Origin: Sedimentibacter sp.
GTDB lineage: Bacteria; Bacillota; Clostridia; Tissierellales; Sedimentibacteraceae
DNA length: 64,000 nt
Reading direction: 5' to 3'
Assembly: GCA_018436705.1 (NCBI GenBank)
Contig: JAHDLA010000004.1
Location: forward strand, 62,001-126,000
Position numbers and translations under genes: made by a program. The number at the start of each line of letters is the position of its first letter. Position 1 is the stretch's first letter. Below, piece by piece: positions 19,242 to 27,940 of this stretch. The notes below the pieces were generated by a model, which ran no database searches, was not told the DNA's origin, and saw only the letters and a program-made list of their open reading frames with translations.

Positions 19242-20384
19242 ATGATATTAATAAAAAATATTGATATATACACGCCAAAAAACATTGGGGTAAAAGACGT
19301 TTTAATTATCAATGATAAAATTGTACTGATAGAAGATAGCATAACTAAATTTAATGAAAAATTAAAGGTAATTGACGGAACAGGGAATAAGCTCTTACCT
19401 GGATTTGTAGATAACCATGTTCATATAACAGGCGGCGGCGGAGAAGGAAGTTTTAAAACACGTGTTCCGGAAATTACATTATCAAAGTTGATAGGATGTG
19501 GTATCACTACCGTAGTGGGTCTTCTTGGGACTGATTCTATAACACGAAACGTTGAAAATTTAGTAGCAAAGGCTAAATCATTAAAAGAAGAGGGAATATC
19601 AGTTTATGCATTGACAGGTTCATATGGATATCCTTCTGCTACGATTACAAATTCAATAAAAAAGGACATTACTTTTATTGATGAAATTATAGGTGTGAAA
19701 ATAGCCTTATCCGATCATCGTTCACCAAGCATTTCATGTGATGAATTGGCAAGGCTGGCTTCAGATGCAAGAGTCGCCGGAATGATATCAGGAAAGGCAG
19801 GAATTGTTACTGCTCATATGGGTAATGGTGATGCTGGTCTGGGATTAATAAATGAAGTGCTTGAAAAAACTGAAATACCTGCCAAAGTAATAAGGCCAAC
19901 TCATGTAAACAGAAAAAGAAAACTGCTGCTTGAATCTTTTGATTATGCCAAAAAAGGCGGAATAATAGATCTAACATGCGGGATGTCAGAAGAAATGTCG
20001 CCTTCAAATGTAATTATACAAGCTGAGAAAATGGATGTGCCGCTTGAAAATATAACCGTGAGTTCTGATGGATACGGAAGCTGGTCAAATTATGACTCGG
20101 CAGGGAACATATTAGAAATTGGTGTTTCGTCCGTAAGCAGTCTTTACAGTGAATTTAAAAATATGGTTAATAATTTAAATTTCAGCATTGAAGGCGCACT
20201 GCCTTTCTTTACCGCAAATGTATCTAAGGCGCTAGGAATATATCCTAAAAAAGGGGTGGTTTGTGAAAACTCAGATGCAGATGTGCTGATTGTAAATAAA
20301 GAAATGGATATAGTATCAGTAATAGCAAAGGGAAGATTAATGTTTGACAATGGAAAATTCATGGTTAAAGGAACCTATGAATAA
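19242..20384 (+). CDS. iadA: Beta-aspartyl-peptidase (isoaspartyl dipeptidase)
   Basis: A 380-residue amidohydrolase that cleaves beta-linked aspartyl dipeptides formed when damaged proteins are degraded. The metal ligands HVH (PGFVDNHVHITGGGGEG, near residue 62), the bridging lysine in IGVKIALSDHRS near 148, the histidines in TAHMG and RPTHVNR, and the catalytic aspartate in VSSDGYGSW near 275 are all visible. The PSATITNSIKKDI loop is typical of IadA. The gene starts three bases after the NhaC stop and ends before a strong terminator, so it forms a two-gene sigma-54 operon. Confidence 0.93.
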   Translation: MILIKNIDIYTPKNIGVKDVLIINDKIVLIEDSITKFNEKLKVIDGTGNKLLPGFVDNHVHITGGGGEGSFKTRVPEITLSKLIGCGITTVVGLLGTDSITRNVENLVAKAKSLKEEGISVYALTGSYGYPSATITNSIKKDITFIDEIIGVKIALSDHRSPSISCDELARLASDARVAGMISGKAGIVTAHMGNGDAGLGLINEVLEKTEIPAKVIRPTHVNRKRKLLLESFDYAKKGGIIDLTCGMSEEMSPSNVIIQAEKMDVPLENITVSSDGYGSWSNYDSAGNILEIGVSSVSSLYSEFKNMVNNLNFSIEGALPFFTANVSKALGIYPKKGVVCENSDADVLIVNKEMDIVSVIAKGRLMFDNGKFMVKGTYE

Positions 20385-20395
20385 AATGTAGAAAA

Positions 20396-20440
20396 TGCCT
20401 GCACTGCTAAGAAATATTAGCGGTACAGGCATATTTTTTT
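20396..20440. terminator. Terminator between iadA and tmcAL
   Basis: An imperfect stem starting TGCCTG (20396-20401) and ending CAGGCA (20426-20431), with inner pairing CTGCTAA/TTAGCGG, is followed by TATTTTTTTAT. The genes on each side converge. Confidence 0.85.
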
Positions 20441-21647
20441 ATGTTTTCACATATATGGAGTTTTTCGTATATTCAAAATTGGGTTTTCTGTTTTTCAAAG
20501 GAATGTTGTAAATATCAGTTGCTCTTGATGTAAGGCGGAAGAGACGCATTTCGTCATCAGGTAAATTATGTTTTTTATAGTCAGAATACCTGTTAATAAT
20601 AATGGTTCCGCTTTTTTTTGCTTCTTTGATAATCATTCTACCGGTATCGTTAAATGCAAGCACTTTTATATAACCTGTATTTGAATACATAAAATGTTTT
20701 ATGTCTACATAGGTAATCCCCAGCAATATATTCAAAAGCATTCTTCTTAATCTGGAATATGTGTATCTCTTTGACTTTAGAGACATGATTAAATCATCTA
20801 TGTTTTCATGCAAAAAAACATTTGAATATATTTTGTTGTTAAGCCCCTCAGAAACTTCATAAATTTTATTCAGCCCTTCAGGCCCCAGTTGAATAATTCT
20901 GTAATATAGAATCTCCAGATAATTGTCGAGGCTGTTTAGTTTTTTGTGCTTATTATAAAACGTGTCGATCATTTCCCTGCTTTTCGGAGTTACCGATACA
21001 TTTGCACCGTGTGATTTTAAAATTGCTTTTCTTATGGCGGTGGCACTGTCGTAGCTGCCTGTTGATCTAAAATCATTATGACCCTTACCAATACGTTCTA
21101 TGGGAATGTAATTCCAGCCTGTATTCTGTTTTATTGAACTTTTAATGTATTCTATGCCTAGAACATTATTTGGACTGGATGCATGAATAGAAGCCTGCTC
21201 TCCCAAAAATGAGCATATTGTATTTGACAGTGCCTTTGGATAGGACATCCCTTTTTTTATTTCGCACTTAAGCTCATTGTTAAACTCAGCATCCAGTTGA
21301 ACAGAAGCTGTTTTTTCTAACAAGCTAATATCCGTGCATTCACAGCCGAAGCTAAGGTTGCTGACAGGTAACTTTTTCAATTCTCTGACTGCAGCCATGG
21401 CAAACATTTCTGCATTTTGAAAGGAAAAAGGCATGGGGAGTTCTATAACAATGTCTGCTCCTCCATATACTGCTGCCTCGGCTCGCTTGAACTTATCTAT
21501 AATGGCAGGCTCACCGCGCTGGACGTAGTTTCCGCTCATTACCACCGCAATTCCGTCGCATGATGACAGTTTTCTTGCCTTTTTTAATTGATATTCGTGA
21601 CCCATATGAAATGGATTGTACTCTGCAACAACACCTGTAATATTCAT
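20439..21647 (-). CDS. tmcAL: tRNA(Met) cytidine acetate ligase TmcAL
   Basis: A 402-residue cytoplasmic enzyme that uses ATP and acetate to make N4-acetylcytidine at the wobble position of elongator tRNA-Met. The nucleotidyltransferase signature is clear: VVAEYNPFHMGHEYQL at residues 6-21 and SGNYVQRGEPA near 38, then the ADIVIELPMPFSFQNAE stretch. The HNDFRSTGSYDSATAIRKAI segment near 190 is the SATAIR motif of the family. It corresponds to ylbM of Bacillus, a neighbour of ylbJ and the ylbN-rpmF pair. The ribosome site GGTGA is modest. Confidence 0.93.
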   Translation of the reverse strand: MNITGVVAEYNPFHMGHEYQLKKARKLSSCDGIAVVMSGNYVQRGEPAIIDKFKRAEAAVYGGADIVIELPMPFSFQNAEMFAMAAVRELKKLPVSNLSFGCECTDISLLEKTASVQLDAEFNNELKCEIKKGMSYPKALSNTICSFLGEQASIHASSPNNVLGIEYIKSSIKQNTGWNYIPIERIGKGHNDFRSTGSYDSATAIRKAILKSHGANVSVTPKSREMIDTFYNKHKKLNSLDNYLEILYYRIIQLGPEGLNKIYEVSEGLNNKIYSNVFLHENIDDLIMSLKSKRYTYSRLRRMLLNILLGITYVDIKHFMYSNTGYIKVLAFNDTGRMIIKEAKKSGTIIINRYSDYKKHNLPDDEMRLFRLTSRATDIYNIPLKNRKPNFEYTKNSIYVKT

Positions 21648-21764
21648 TATTTCACCACAATTTAATATTTATATTATAATAATCTCATTTCTATATATTG
21701 TCAAATATTATTGATATTATTAATACGTTCGCTTATAATATTTTATATAAAGAGAGGGGATTAG

Positions 21765-23285
21765 ATGTATAACAAACATAAAAAGGAACACTTTGGAGTA
21801 ATTAAGTATATATTTACATTGATTTTATTCATGGCAGCTGCCACAGGGGTTGGGTGGCTGTTTCGCCTTGCCGGTTTTCCGGAAACTAATATCGTTGTTG
21901 TATACATCCTGTCTGTTCTGCTAACTGCCCGTTTTACAAAAACTTACATTTACGGAATTGCGTCATCGGTTATTGCTACAATTGTATTCAACTATTTTTT
22001 TACCGAACCGTATTATACGCTTTCGGTAAATGATCCGGCTTATTTCATTACATTTGTAATCATGACGATGACAGCGCTTGTAACAAGCGCACTGACTTCA
22101 AAAGTCAAACAAAGTGCAATTGAAGCCCGGGAAAAAGAAGAAGAAACAGCAGCTATGTACAGGCTTACTAATCGTCTTACAGATGCGGCAAATATTTCTG
22201 ATATTGCAGGAATTGCCGTAAGCACTATAAGCGACATTATGGGCTGTTGTGCCGCATGCCTTTGTTTTGACGAAAATGGTCAACCTGAAAAAAGTTTTAT
22301 ACAGCAGAAGGAATCTCAGAATCTAGTGCACCGTAAGTTTTATGATGACGGTGAAATAAAGCACAGAATGGAGCAATTAAGGACAGCCTATGACGTTGGT
22401 GGAGAGTTTTATGACTGGCCTATTTATGGTAGAGATGCTGTCTTGGGCGTGTTGCGCATACCAATAGAAACAGCGGAAATTATGAATGAAACACAAAAAC
22501 GCCTTTTGCGCTCAATGATAGAAAGCACAGCTCTTGCAATGGACAGATTTCGAAGTGTTCAGGAACGTATTAAGTCAAGAGAAGAAGCAGTACAGGAGCA
22601 TTATCGCGGAAACCTGCTTCGTGCGATTTCCCATGATTTGCGTACACCGCTTTTTGGAATAATCGGAACATCGGAAATTCTCATGGATATGATTGATGAG
22701 AAGGATAGCCGATATGCCTTAGCCGAAGATATATACAATGATGCTGACTGGCTTCATTCTCTTGTAGAAAATATATTGAGCCTTACAAGGCTTCATGACG
22801 GCAAGTTAGCACTTGATAAGAGAATGGAAGCAGTTGAAGAGGTAGTAGGTGTTGCTGTGGCACATATGGCAAAAAGAGTTCCGGGGCGTGAAATATCAGT
22901 GTATATACCTGACGAAGTATTGCTTGTTCCCATGGATGCAAAGCTGATAGAGCAAACTCTAGTTAATCTTTTAGATAACGCCATAAAAGCTACGCCTTAC
23001 AACAAAGAAATAAATATTTCTGTCAAGAAAGATATGAAAAATTCTGTTGCCGTATTTACTGTGGCAGACCGTGGACGTGGAATTGTAGATCAGGATTTAG
23101 AGCATATTTTCCAAATGTTTTACACCACTCGCGGAAAAGGAGCGGATTCGAATCGCGGCGTCGGTTTAGGACTTGCAATATGTGAGTCTATAGTAAAAGC
23201 ACATGGAGGCACAATCGAAGCTCATAACAGAGAAGACGGAGAAGGAGCGGAGTTTGTTTTTACATTGCCTATGGAGGTTGATTAA
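21765..23285 (+). CDS. KdpD-like sensor histidine kinase lacking the N-terminal KdpD domain
   Basis: A 506-residue membrane kinase. Three or four helices of a DUF4118 module (about 12-110) include the family motif FNYFFTEPYYTLSVNDPAYF. A GAF-like domain follows (about 130-265), then the phospho-acceptor His290 in AISHDLRTPLFGIIG. The ATPase domain has LVNLLDNAIKAT (N box), VADRGRGI and GVGLGLAICESI. It lacks the N-terminal KdpD and UspA-like domains of E. coli KdpD. It is followed one base later by its response regulator and sits beside Trk potassium-uptake genes rather than kdpFABC. A role in sensing potassium or turgor is likely. Confidence 0.92.
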   Translation: MYNKHKKEHFGVIKYIFTLILFMAAATGVGWLFRLAGFPETNIVVVYILSVLLTARFTKTYIYGIASSVIATIVFNYFFTEPYYTLSVNDPAYFITFVIMTMTALVTSALTSKVKQSAIEAREKEEETAAMYRLTNRLTDAANISDIAGIAVSTISDIMGCCAACLCFDENGQPEKSFIQQKESQNLVHRKFYDDGEIKHRMEQLRTAYDVGGEFYDWPIYGRDAVLGVLRIPIETAEIMNETQKRLLRSMIESTALAMDRFRSVQERIKSREEAVQEHYRGNLLRAISHDLRTPLFGIIGTSEILMDMIDEKDSRYALAEDIYNDADWLHSLVENILSLTRLHDGKLALDKRMEAVEEVVGVAVAHMAKRVPGREISVYIPDEVLLVPMDAKLIEQTLVNLLDNAIKATPYNKEINISVKKDMKNSVAVFTVADRGRGIVDQDLEHIFQMFYTTRGKGADSNRGVGLGLAICESIVKAHGGTIEAHNREDGEGAEFVFTLPMEVD

Positions 23286-23286
23286 T

Positions 23287-23985
23287 ATGAAGAACATGAA
23301 TGAAACTATACTTGTTGTAGAGGATGATGCACAGATTAAAAACTATATATGCTATGCATTAAAGCAGGAAGGATTTCAATATTTGACTGCAAGTACGGCA
23401 CAGCATGCACTTTCGCAGCTTGTATCCGAACAAATAGATGTTTTGCTGCTTGACCTTGGATTACCTGATTTCGACGGTATGGAAGTTATTGCAAGATTAC
23501 GGGAATGGTCTGAAATGCCGATAATTGTTGTATCTGCCCGGGATCAGGATAAAGAAAAAGCTGACGCATTGGATGCGGGAGCTGATGATTATTTGACAAA
23601 GCCTTTTTCATCCACTGAGCTTTTAGCACGTATACGAGTTGCTATTCGGCATATGTATAAAGAAGGCGGAAATAATGGACAGCATTATGTTTTTACCGGG
23701 GGGCTGGGGATTGATTTTGATAAACACTTAGTGTATCTTGACGGAACGGAAGTGCATGTTACGCCTTTAGAGTACAGTCTTCTTGCTCTTTTCTTCAGAA
23801 ATGTCGGGAAAGTTCTGACTACAAAATATATTATTAAAGAAATTTACGGCATTGGTTACGGAACGGATACTCAGGCACTTCGGGCACTTATGTCTGGCCT
23901 TAGGAGAAAAATTGAAAAGAACCCGGCAAAACCGCGGTACATTCACACGGAAATAGGGGTAGGATATAGACTTATAGATGAATAA
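23287..23985 (+). CDS. KdpE-like OmpR-family response regulator
   Basis: A 232-residue regulator. The receiver domain (1-120) has the phospho-acceptor Asp56 in LLLDLGLPDFDG and the conserved Lys of DDYLTKPFSS. The C-terminal winged helix (about 135-230) ends in the typical TEIGVGYRL. The start is the ATG at 23287, nine bases after GGAGG in the kinase gene's last codons. The KdpE-like sequence suggests control of potassium uptake. A tandem array of TCACA repeats before the next operon is a plausible target. Confidence 0.93.
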   Translation: MKNMNETILVVEDDAQIKNYICYALKQEGFQYLTASTAQHALSQLVSEQIDVLLLDLGLPDFDGMEVIARLREWSEMPIIVVSARDQDKEKADALDAGADDYLTKPFSSTELLARIRVAIRHMYKEGGNNGQHYVFTGGLGIDFDKHLVYLDGTEVHVTPLEYSLLALFFRNVGKVLTTKYIIKEIYGIGYGTDTQALRALMSGLRRKIEKNPAKPRYIHTEIGVGYRLIDE

Positions 23986-23995
23986 AGGCAATGCA

Positions 23996-24033
23996 AAAAA
24001 CGCATCGGAAATGAAAAACCGATGCGTTTTTTA
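23996..24033 (+). terminator. Terminator after the kdpDE-like pair
   Basis: CGCATCGG (24001-24008) pairs with CCGATGCG (24019-24026) around a ten-base loop, with an A run before and a T run after. It separates the regulator pair from the Trk operon, which must therefore have its own promoter. Confidence 0.92.
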
Positions 24034-24090
24034 TATTAGAAAGTTTTGTTTGATGCCTTATCTGTTGAAAAGTACGTGGCATTTTTAGAT

Positions 24091-24158
24091 TCTCACAGCT
24101 TTCTCACAGGATGATTCTTCATCTCACACCTCAGTCACAGGATACATGCTACTATGAT
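24091..24158 (+). promoter_or_regulatory. TCACA direct-repeat operator and -10 element of the Trk operon
   Basis: The core TCACA occurs at 24093, 24104, 24124 and 24135, giving two pairs with 11-base spacing set 31 bases apart. Three units extend to TCTCACA, and the last reads AGTCACA. Eleven-base direct repeats on one face of the helix are the usual target of OmpR/PhoB-type dimers. The last repeat lies where a -35 element would be, and TATGAT at 24153-24158 fits a -10 element. This is the layout of an activator-dependent promoter, probably for the adjacent KdpE-like protein. Confidence 0.65.
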
Positions 24159-24197
24159 AGTACAAAATATATATTTCAGTTAAGGAGGTATATTTAG

Positions 24198-24590
24198 ATG
24201 GAAGTAAAGAAAATATCAAAAAATAAAAAAGAATTACAAGCTCTTTGCGCTACTGTGAAACGGCTTATATATATGAAGGATTATCAAAAATGTGAGCAAC
24301 TTATTTATGAGGCGGCAGGGAAGTATCCCCATGCACCTGAGCCTCACAATTTAATTGGCATACTTTTTGAGGAAATGGGTGACCATGTTACAGCTATGAA
24401 GCATTTTCGAGCGGCTTGGGCGCTTGATCCAACTTATATTCCGGCCCGAAAGAATTTAGACAGCTTTGGAACATTTTTCTCACAGGGCAAGTACGCTTTT
24501 GACGAAAGTGATTGTCGTAGTGAAATGGAAGACGAATTTATAATCAATTATGATGCGAATGGCATAGGCCATGTAGTCAGGAGGTATTAA
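24198..24590 (+). CDS. Small TPR protein of the Trk operon
   Basis: A 130-residue soluble protein with about two tetratricopeptide-like repeats in residues 12-90 (APEPHNLIGILFEEMGDHVTAMKHFRAAWALDP). An acidic tail (DESDCRSEMEDEF) and the end GIGHVVRRY follow. No enzyme motif or signal peptide is seen. It is the first gene of a tight operon with two TrkA proteins and TrkH, beginning after AAGGAGG. A role as adaptor or assembly factor of the potassium channel complex is inference; I do not recognise a characterised homologue. Confidence 0.8.
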   Translation: MEVKKISKNKKELQALCATVKRLIYMKDYQKCEQLIYEAAGKYPHAPEPHNLIGILFEEMGDHVTAMKHFRAAWALDPTYIPARKNLDSFGTFFSQGKYAFDESDCRSEMEDEFIINYDANGIGHVVRRY

Positions 24591-24592
24591 TT

Positions 24593-25087
24593 ATGGGAGT
24601 GTTTATGAGGGAAAAAAGTATTGATAGTTACGTCATTATTGTAGGATGCGGCAGAGTGGGAGCTAATTTTGCAAATAAATTGTCCGACAGAGACGGAAAT
24701 GTTTTAATAATCGATAAAGACAAGGAAGCTTTTCGTAAGCTGTCACCATCATTTGGAGGACTTGCGACGGCAGGTGATGCTACAGATATTGACGTCTTGC
24801 AGGAAGCAGAAATGGATAGGGCAAGTGCTGTTGTTGTCGTTACAAACAACGATAATGTTAATATTATGGTTTCACAAATTGCACGTGAGATATTTAAAGT
24901 TAAATGTGTAATTGCAAGATTATATGATCCTGAAAGAGAATATGTATATAAAGAGTTTGATATCGATACAATATGTCCGGCTGTTTTATCAGCAAGAGAA
25001 ATTGACAATATATTATTTGAAACAAACAGAACTAATGAAAAACAAAATTCAAACACAATATGCATGGAGGAAAAAAATGAAAAATAA
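24593..25087 (+). CDS. TrkA-type RCK_N protein without C-terminal domain
   Basis: A 164-residue cytoplasmic regulator of potassium uptake. It has one RCK_N Rossmann domain: GCGRVGANFANKL near residue 16, the acidic ribose-binding residues in VLIIDKDKEAF, and the GDATD motif near 60. The RCK_C ligand-binding domain is absent, leaving a short charged tail. The ATG at 24593 sits seven bases after CAGGAGGT. Its 3' end overlaps the second trkA by 11 bases. TrkA/KtrA proteins bind NAD(H) or ATP/ADP and gate the TrkH/KtrB pore. Confidence 0.9.
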   Translation: MGVFMREKSIDSYVIIVGCGRVGANFANKLSDRDGNVLIIDKDKEAFRKLSPSFGGLATAGDATDIDVLQEAEMDRASAVVVVTNNDNVNIMVSQIAREIFKVKCVIARLYDPEREYVYKEFDIDTICPAVLSAREIDNILFETNRTNEKQNSNTICMEEKNEK

Positions 25088-25742
25088 AGTGCTGTTGATA
25101 GGCGGCAGAAGCAAGGCAAAGGCCCTTGGAGTGTCCTTGCTAAAAAAAGGATACCAGGTGACCGCTATCAATGATGAGTATAAAGATTGCCTGAAATTAG
25201 CAGAAATAGATAAGCTGACTGTCATCAACGGTGATGGTACAAAGCCATTCGTTTTGGAAGATGCTGGAGCATCCAACGCTGATATTGCGATTGCATTGAC
25301 TTCAAATGATGAAGATAACTTAGTAATTTGTGAATTATGCAAAAAACGGTTCCGTGTTAAAAAAACTGTTTCTTTGGTTACAGACCCTAAGAAAACAGAA
25401 TTTTTCTATAAAATGGGTATTGACAGTGTAGTATGCGCTATTTCTGTTATAACGGGTATAATTGAACAGCAGGCTTTTGTAGATAAAATAACTACATTAG
25501 TTCCTATAGGAGAAGGCCGTGTACAGATTGCCGAAGTGCCTATATCCAGAGATGCACCTGCCGTCGGGAAAAAACTGTGGGAGATTAATCTTCCTAAAGA
25601 GGTCATTATCGGATGTATTCTGCGTGGAGATATTACGATGGTACCGAGGGGAGATACGCGTATAGCATCTGGCGATATGCTGGTTATAATATCCGGAGAA
25701 GGACAAGAAATGGCGGCAATTAAAGAATTGACGGGGAGATAA
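25077..25742 (+). CDS. TrkA-type protein with RCK_C and degenerate nucleotide site
   Basis: A 221-residue RCK protein. The N-terminal domain (1-135) keeps the Rossmann layout and the GDGTKP motif, but the glycine-rich loop reads LIGGRSKAKALG, without the GxGxxG pattern. The C-terminal RCK_C domain (about 140-221) ends RGDTRIASGDMLVIISG, as in TrkA. The start is the ATG after TGGAGG, inside the preceding gene, so the two proteins are probably made in equal amounts. Together the pair supplies one intact nucleotide fold and one C-terminal domain, which suggests a hetero-octameric ring. That assembly is inference. Confidence 0.9.
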   Translation: MKNKVLLIGGRSKAKALGVSLLKKGYQVTAINDEYKDCLKLAEIDKLTVINGDGTKPFVLEDAGASNADIAIALTSNDEDNLVICELCKKRFRVKKTVSLVTDPKKTEFFYKMGIDSVVCAISVITGIIEQQAFVDKITTLVPIGEGRVQIAEVPISRDAPAVGKKLWEINLPKEVIIGCILRGDITMVPRGDTRIASGDMLVIISGEGQEMAAIKELTGR

Positions 25743-25746
25743 TACT

Positions 25747-27222
25747 ATGAAATTTAAATTTTCTGATTATTCTAATTGCGGTAAATTTATGGTTTTGGTC
25801 GGCATGCTTGTTGCCATGCCGCTTGTGGTTTTACCTTTTTATCCTGAAGATGAAATTTATGCGCCGTCATTTGCTGTTCCGGCGGTTTTTTCCATTCTAG
25901 CGGGTATTGTTGTCTGCCTTTCTACAGGACATAGTAAGGACGGGAATTTTGAATGGAAAGCAACCATGCAGCGCAGCAGCTTAACGGTTTTGTTCGCATG
26001 GATTTGTGGAATTTTGGTTGGGGCCGTTCCTTTTATAATAAGCGGACAGCTTTCGTACCTTCAAGCTATTTTTGAATCTATCAGTGGGTGGACAACTACA
26101 GGATTATCCGTTATGGATGTATCCGTTACTCCGCACATTTTTCTGTTTCATCGCAGTTTTATGCAGTTTTGCGGAGGACTTGGATTTGTAATGATGATGG
26201 TAATGCTGGTACAGGGTAAGCAATCTATGAACCTGTATAATGCTGAAGGCCATCCTGACAAGATTATGCCGAACTTAAGAAAGACGGCTCAGGCAATTTT
26301 TTTAATGTATAGCAGCTTTCTCGCCGCAGGAACATATTTATATAGAATTGCCGGAATGAATCTGTTTGATGCTGTACTGCATGCTATGTGTGCACTGTCA
26401 ACAGGCGGTTTTTCAACAAAATTAAACAGTATAGGAGAGTATAATAACATTCCCGTAGAAATTATAACTATAATATTAATGCTTATAGGAACAACGAATT
26501 TTGCAGTCCTTATGCTTCTTGCAAAGCTAAAGCTGCGACAGATTTTTCGTGTAAGCGAGGTTAAGTTTATGTTATTGATTTTACTCGTTATTGTGCCGCT
26601 TACAGGAATGTCTCTTTCATCAGAACTAAACATGAGCATGGAAGAAGGCTTCAGACACGCGGTTTTTGATGTTGCATCAGCACTTTCAACAACAGGCTAT
26701 TCAACGATGAGCTATACGTCATGGCCTCCCTTTGCAATAGGTGTTCTTATTCTTATGATGCTGACAGGAGGAGGTATCGGCTCAACGGCGGGAGGAATAA
26801 AAATGTCACGTGTATATATTATGATGCGTGTTGCTTTGCTTAACATACGCAAACGGATTTCACCAGCAAGGAAAATCGAGGCTCCGTACTATATAAAAGC
26901 ACAAGGAAAAACCTCAATAGATCATGCACTTATCAATGATACAGTAGGATTTGTTGTGTGTTATCTCGGTATTTTCATTGTCGGAACAATGCTCACTGCA
27001 TTGACGGCAGAATGCACACTGACTGAGGCGATGTTTGAATTTGCATCGGCACTGGGAACAGTAGGGTTGTCTATAGGCATTACATCTCCGTCTGCGGCAC
27101 CCGGTACACTGGTTGTTGAAATGTTCGGTATGCTTCTTGGCAGACTTGAAATTTTCATTGTGCTGATTGGAATATATTCAGGTATTAATGTATTAAAGCA
27201 ATATATTATCAGAGAAAAATAA
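25747..27222 (+). CDS. trkH: TrkH-family potassium uptake protein
   Basis: A 491-residue membrane pore of the Trk/Ktr superfamily. Four membrane-pore-membrane repeats can be followed by their filter glycines: SGWTTTGLSV (about 117-125), MCALSTGGFST (near 215), ASALSTTGYST (near 313) and ASALGTVGLSIG (near 435). The GGGIGSTAGGIKMSRV segment near residue 340 matches the gating loop region of TrkH. It begins four bases after the second trkA. A Na+ or H+ link to transport cannot be read from the sequence. Confidence 0.94.
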   Translation: MKFKFSDYSNCGKFMVLVGMLVAMPLVVLPFYPEDEIYAPSFAVPAVFSILAGIVVCLSTGHSKDGNFEWKATMQRSSLTVLFAWICGILVGAVPFIISGQLSYLQAIFESISGWTTTGLSVMDVSVTPHIFLFHRSFMQFCGGLGFVMMMVMLVQGKQSMNLYNAEGHPDKIMPNLRKTAQAIFLMYSSFLAAGTYLYRIAGMNLFDAVLHAMCALSTGGFSTKLNSIGEYNNIPVEIITIILMLIGTTNFAVLMLLAKLKLRQIFRVSEVKFMLLILLVIVPLTGMSLSSELNMSMEEGFRHAVFDVASALSTTGYSTMSYTSWPPFAIGVLILMMLTGGGIGSTAGGIKMSRVYIMMRVALLNIRKRISPARKIEAPYYIKAQGKTSIDHALINDTVGFVVCYLGIFIVGTMLTALTAECTLTEAMFEFASALGTVGLSIGITSPSAAPGTLVVEMFGMLLGRLEIFIVLIGIYSGINVLKQYIIREK

Positions 27223-27232
27223 ATAATTATAT

Positions 27233-27261
27233 CCAGTCGGTTCATCTGGCTGGTTTTTTTG
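27233..27261 (+). terminator. Terminator after trkH
   Basis: CCAGTC (27233-27238) pairs with GGCTGG (27248-27253) around a nine-base loop and is followed by seven T residues. The stem is short, but the T run is good. Confidence 0.75.
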
Positions 27262-27346
27262 TTATAGAAGATTTTTCTTTGATTTTTCATCAATAGGTGA
27301 TATAATATTTAAGGCTTATTCAAAAATAGTAGGAATTGGTGATAAA

Positions 27347-27940
27347 ATGAGCGTAACTTTTGTAATAGGCGGGGCCAGAAGCGGAAAAAGCACATTTGCG
27401 GAACAAAAGGCAAAAGAATACAGTGATAAGGTTGTTTATCTGGCTACGTCGGTTATTACGGATCAGGCTATGGAAGACAGAGTGAGAAAACATAGGGAGC
27501 AGAGACCGAAGTCATGGAGCACTATTGAATTGTACTCAAATTTCAACGAACTTATAAAATTCAAGGAATTTGAAGAGTGTGAAGTGATTTTAATTGACTG
27601 CATTACAACTTTGATCGGGAATTTTATGTTTGACAGTAAAATTGATTTTGACAGCTGCAAGGTATCCCAGGTAAATGATCTTGAAAAAAGAATAACGCTG
27701 GAGGTCTTGAATTTAATAAAGGTGTGCAATAATCATAACAAAAAACTGATAATAGTGTCCAATGAAACAGGAATGGGAGTAGTGCCTTCCTACTACATGG
27801 GCAATTATTTCAGAGATATGAGCGGCAGAATTAACAGAGAGATTGCAGAAAAGTCTGATTTTATGTATTTTATTTTTTCGGGCATACCTATTAAACTTAA
27901 ATCAAGGGGTGAAGCTGTAAAATGGGAACCGGATTTTTAA
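27347..27940 (+). CDS. cobU: Adenosylcobinamide kinase / guanylyltransferase
   Basis: A 197-residue bifunctional enzyme that phosphorylates adenosylcobinamide and transfers GMP to it, for assembly of the lower loop of vitamin B12. The P-loop GGARSGKS is at residues 8-15, the guanylylated histidine is expected in RVRKHREQRP near 45, and VSNETGMGVVP near 140 is the family motif. It overlaps cobS by 19 bases. No cobalamin riboswitch fits in the short upstream gap, so control is not obvious. Confidence 0.95.
   Translation: MSVTFVIGGARSGKSTFAEQKAKEYSDKVVYLATSVITDQAMEDRVRKHREQRPKSWSTIELYSNFNELIKFKEFEECEVILIDCITTLIGNFMFDSKIDFDSCKVSQVNDLEKRITLEVLNLIKVCNNHNKKLIIVSNETGMGVVPSYYMGNYFRDMSGRINREIAEKSDFMYFIFSGIPIKLKSRGEAVKWEPDF

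Noticed and set aside
27262..27346. A cobalamin riboswitch before cobU.
   Set aside because: The gap after the trkH terminator is too short (about 85 bases) and lacks the B12-box consensus.
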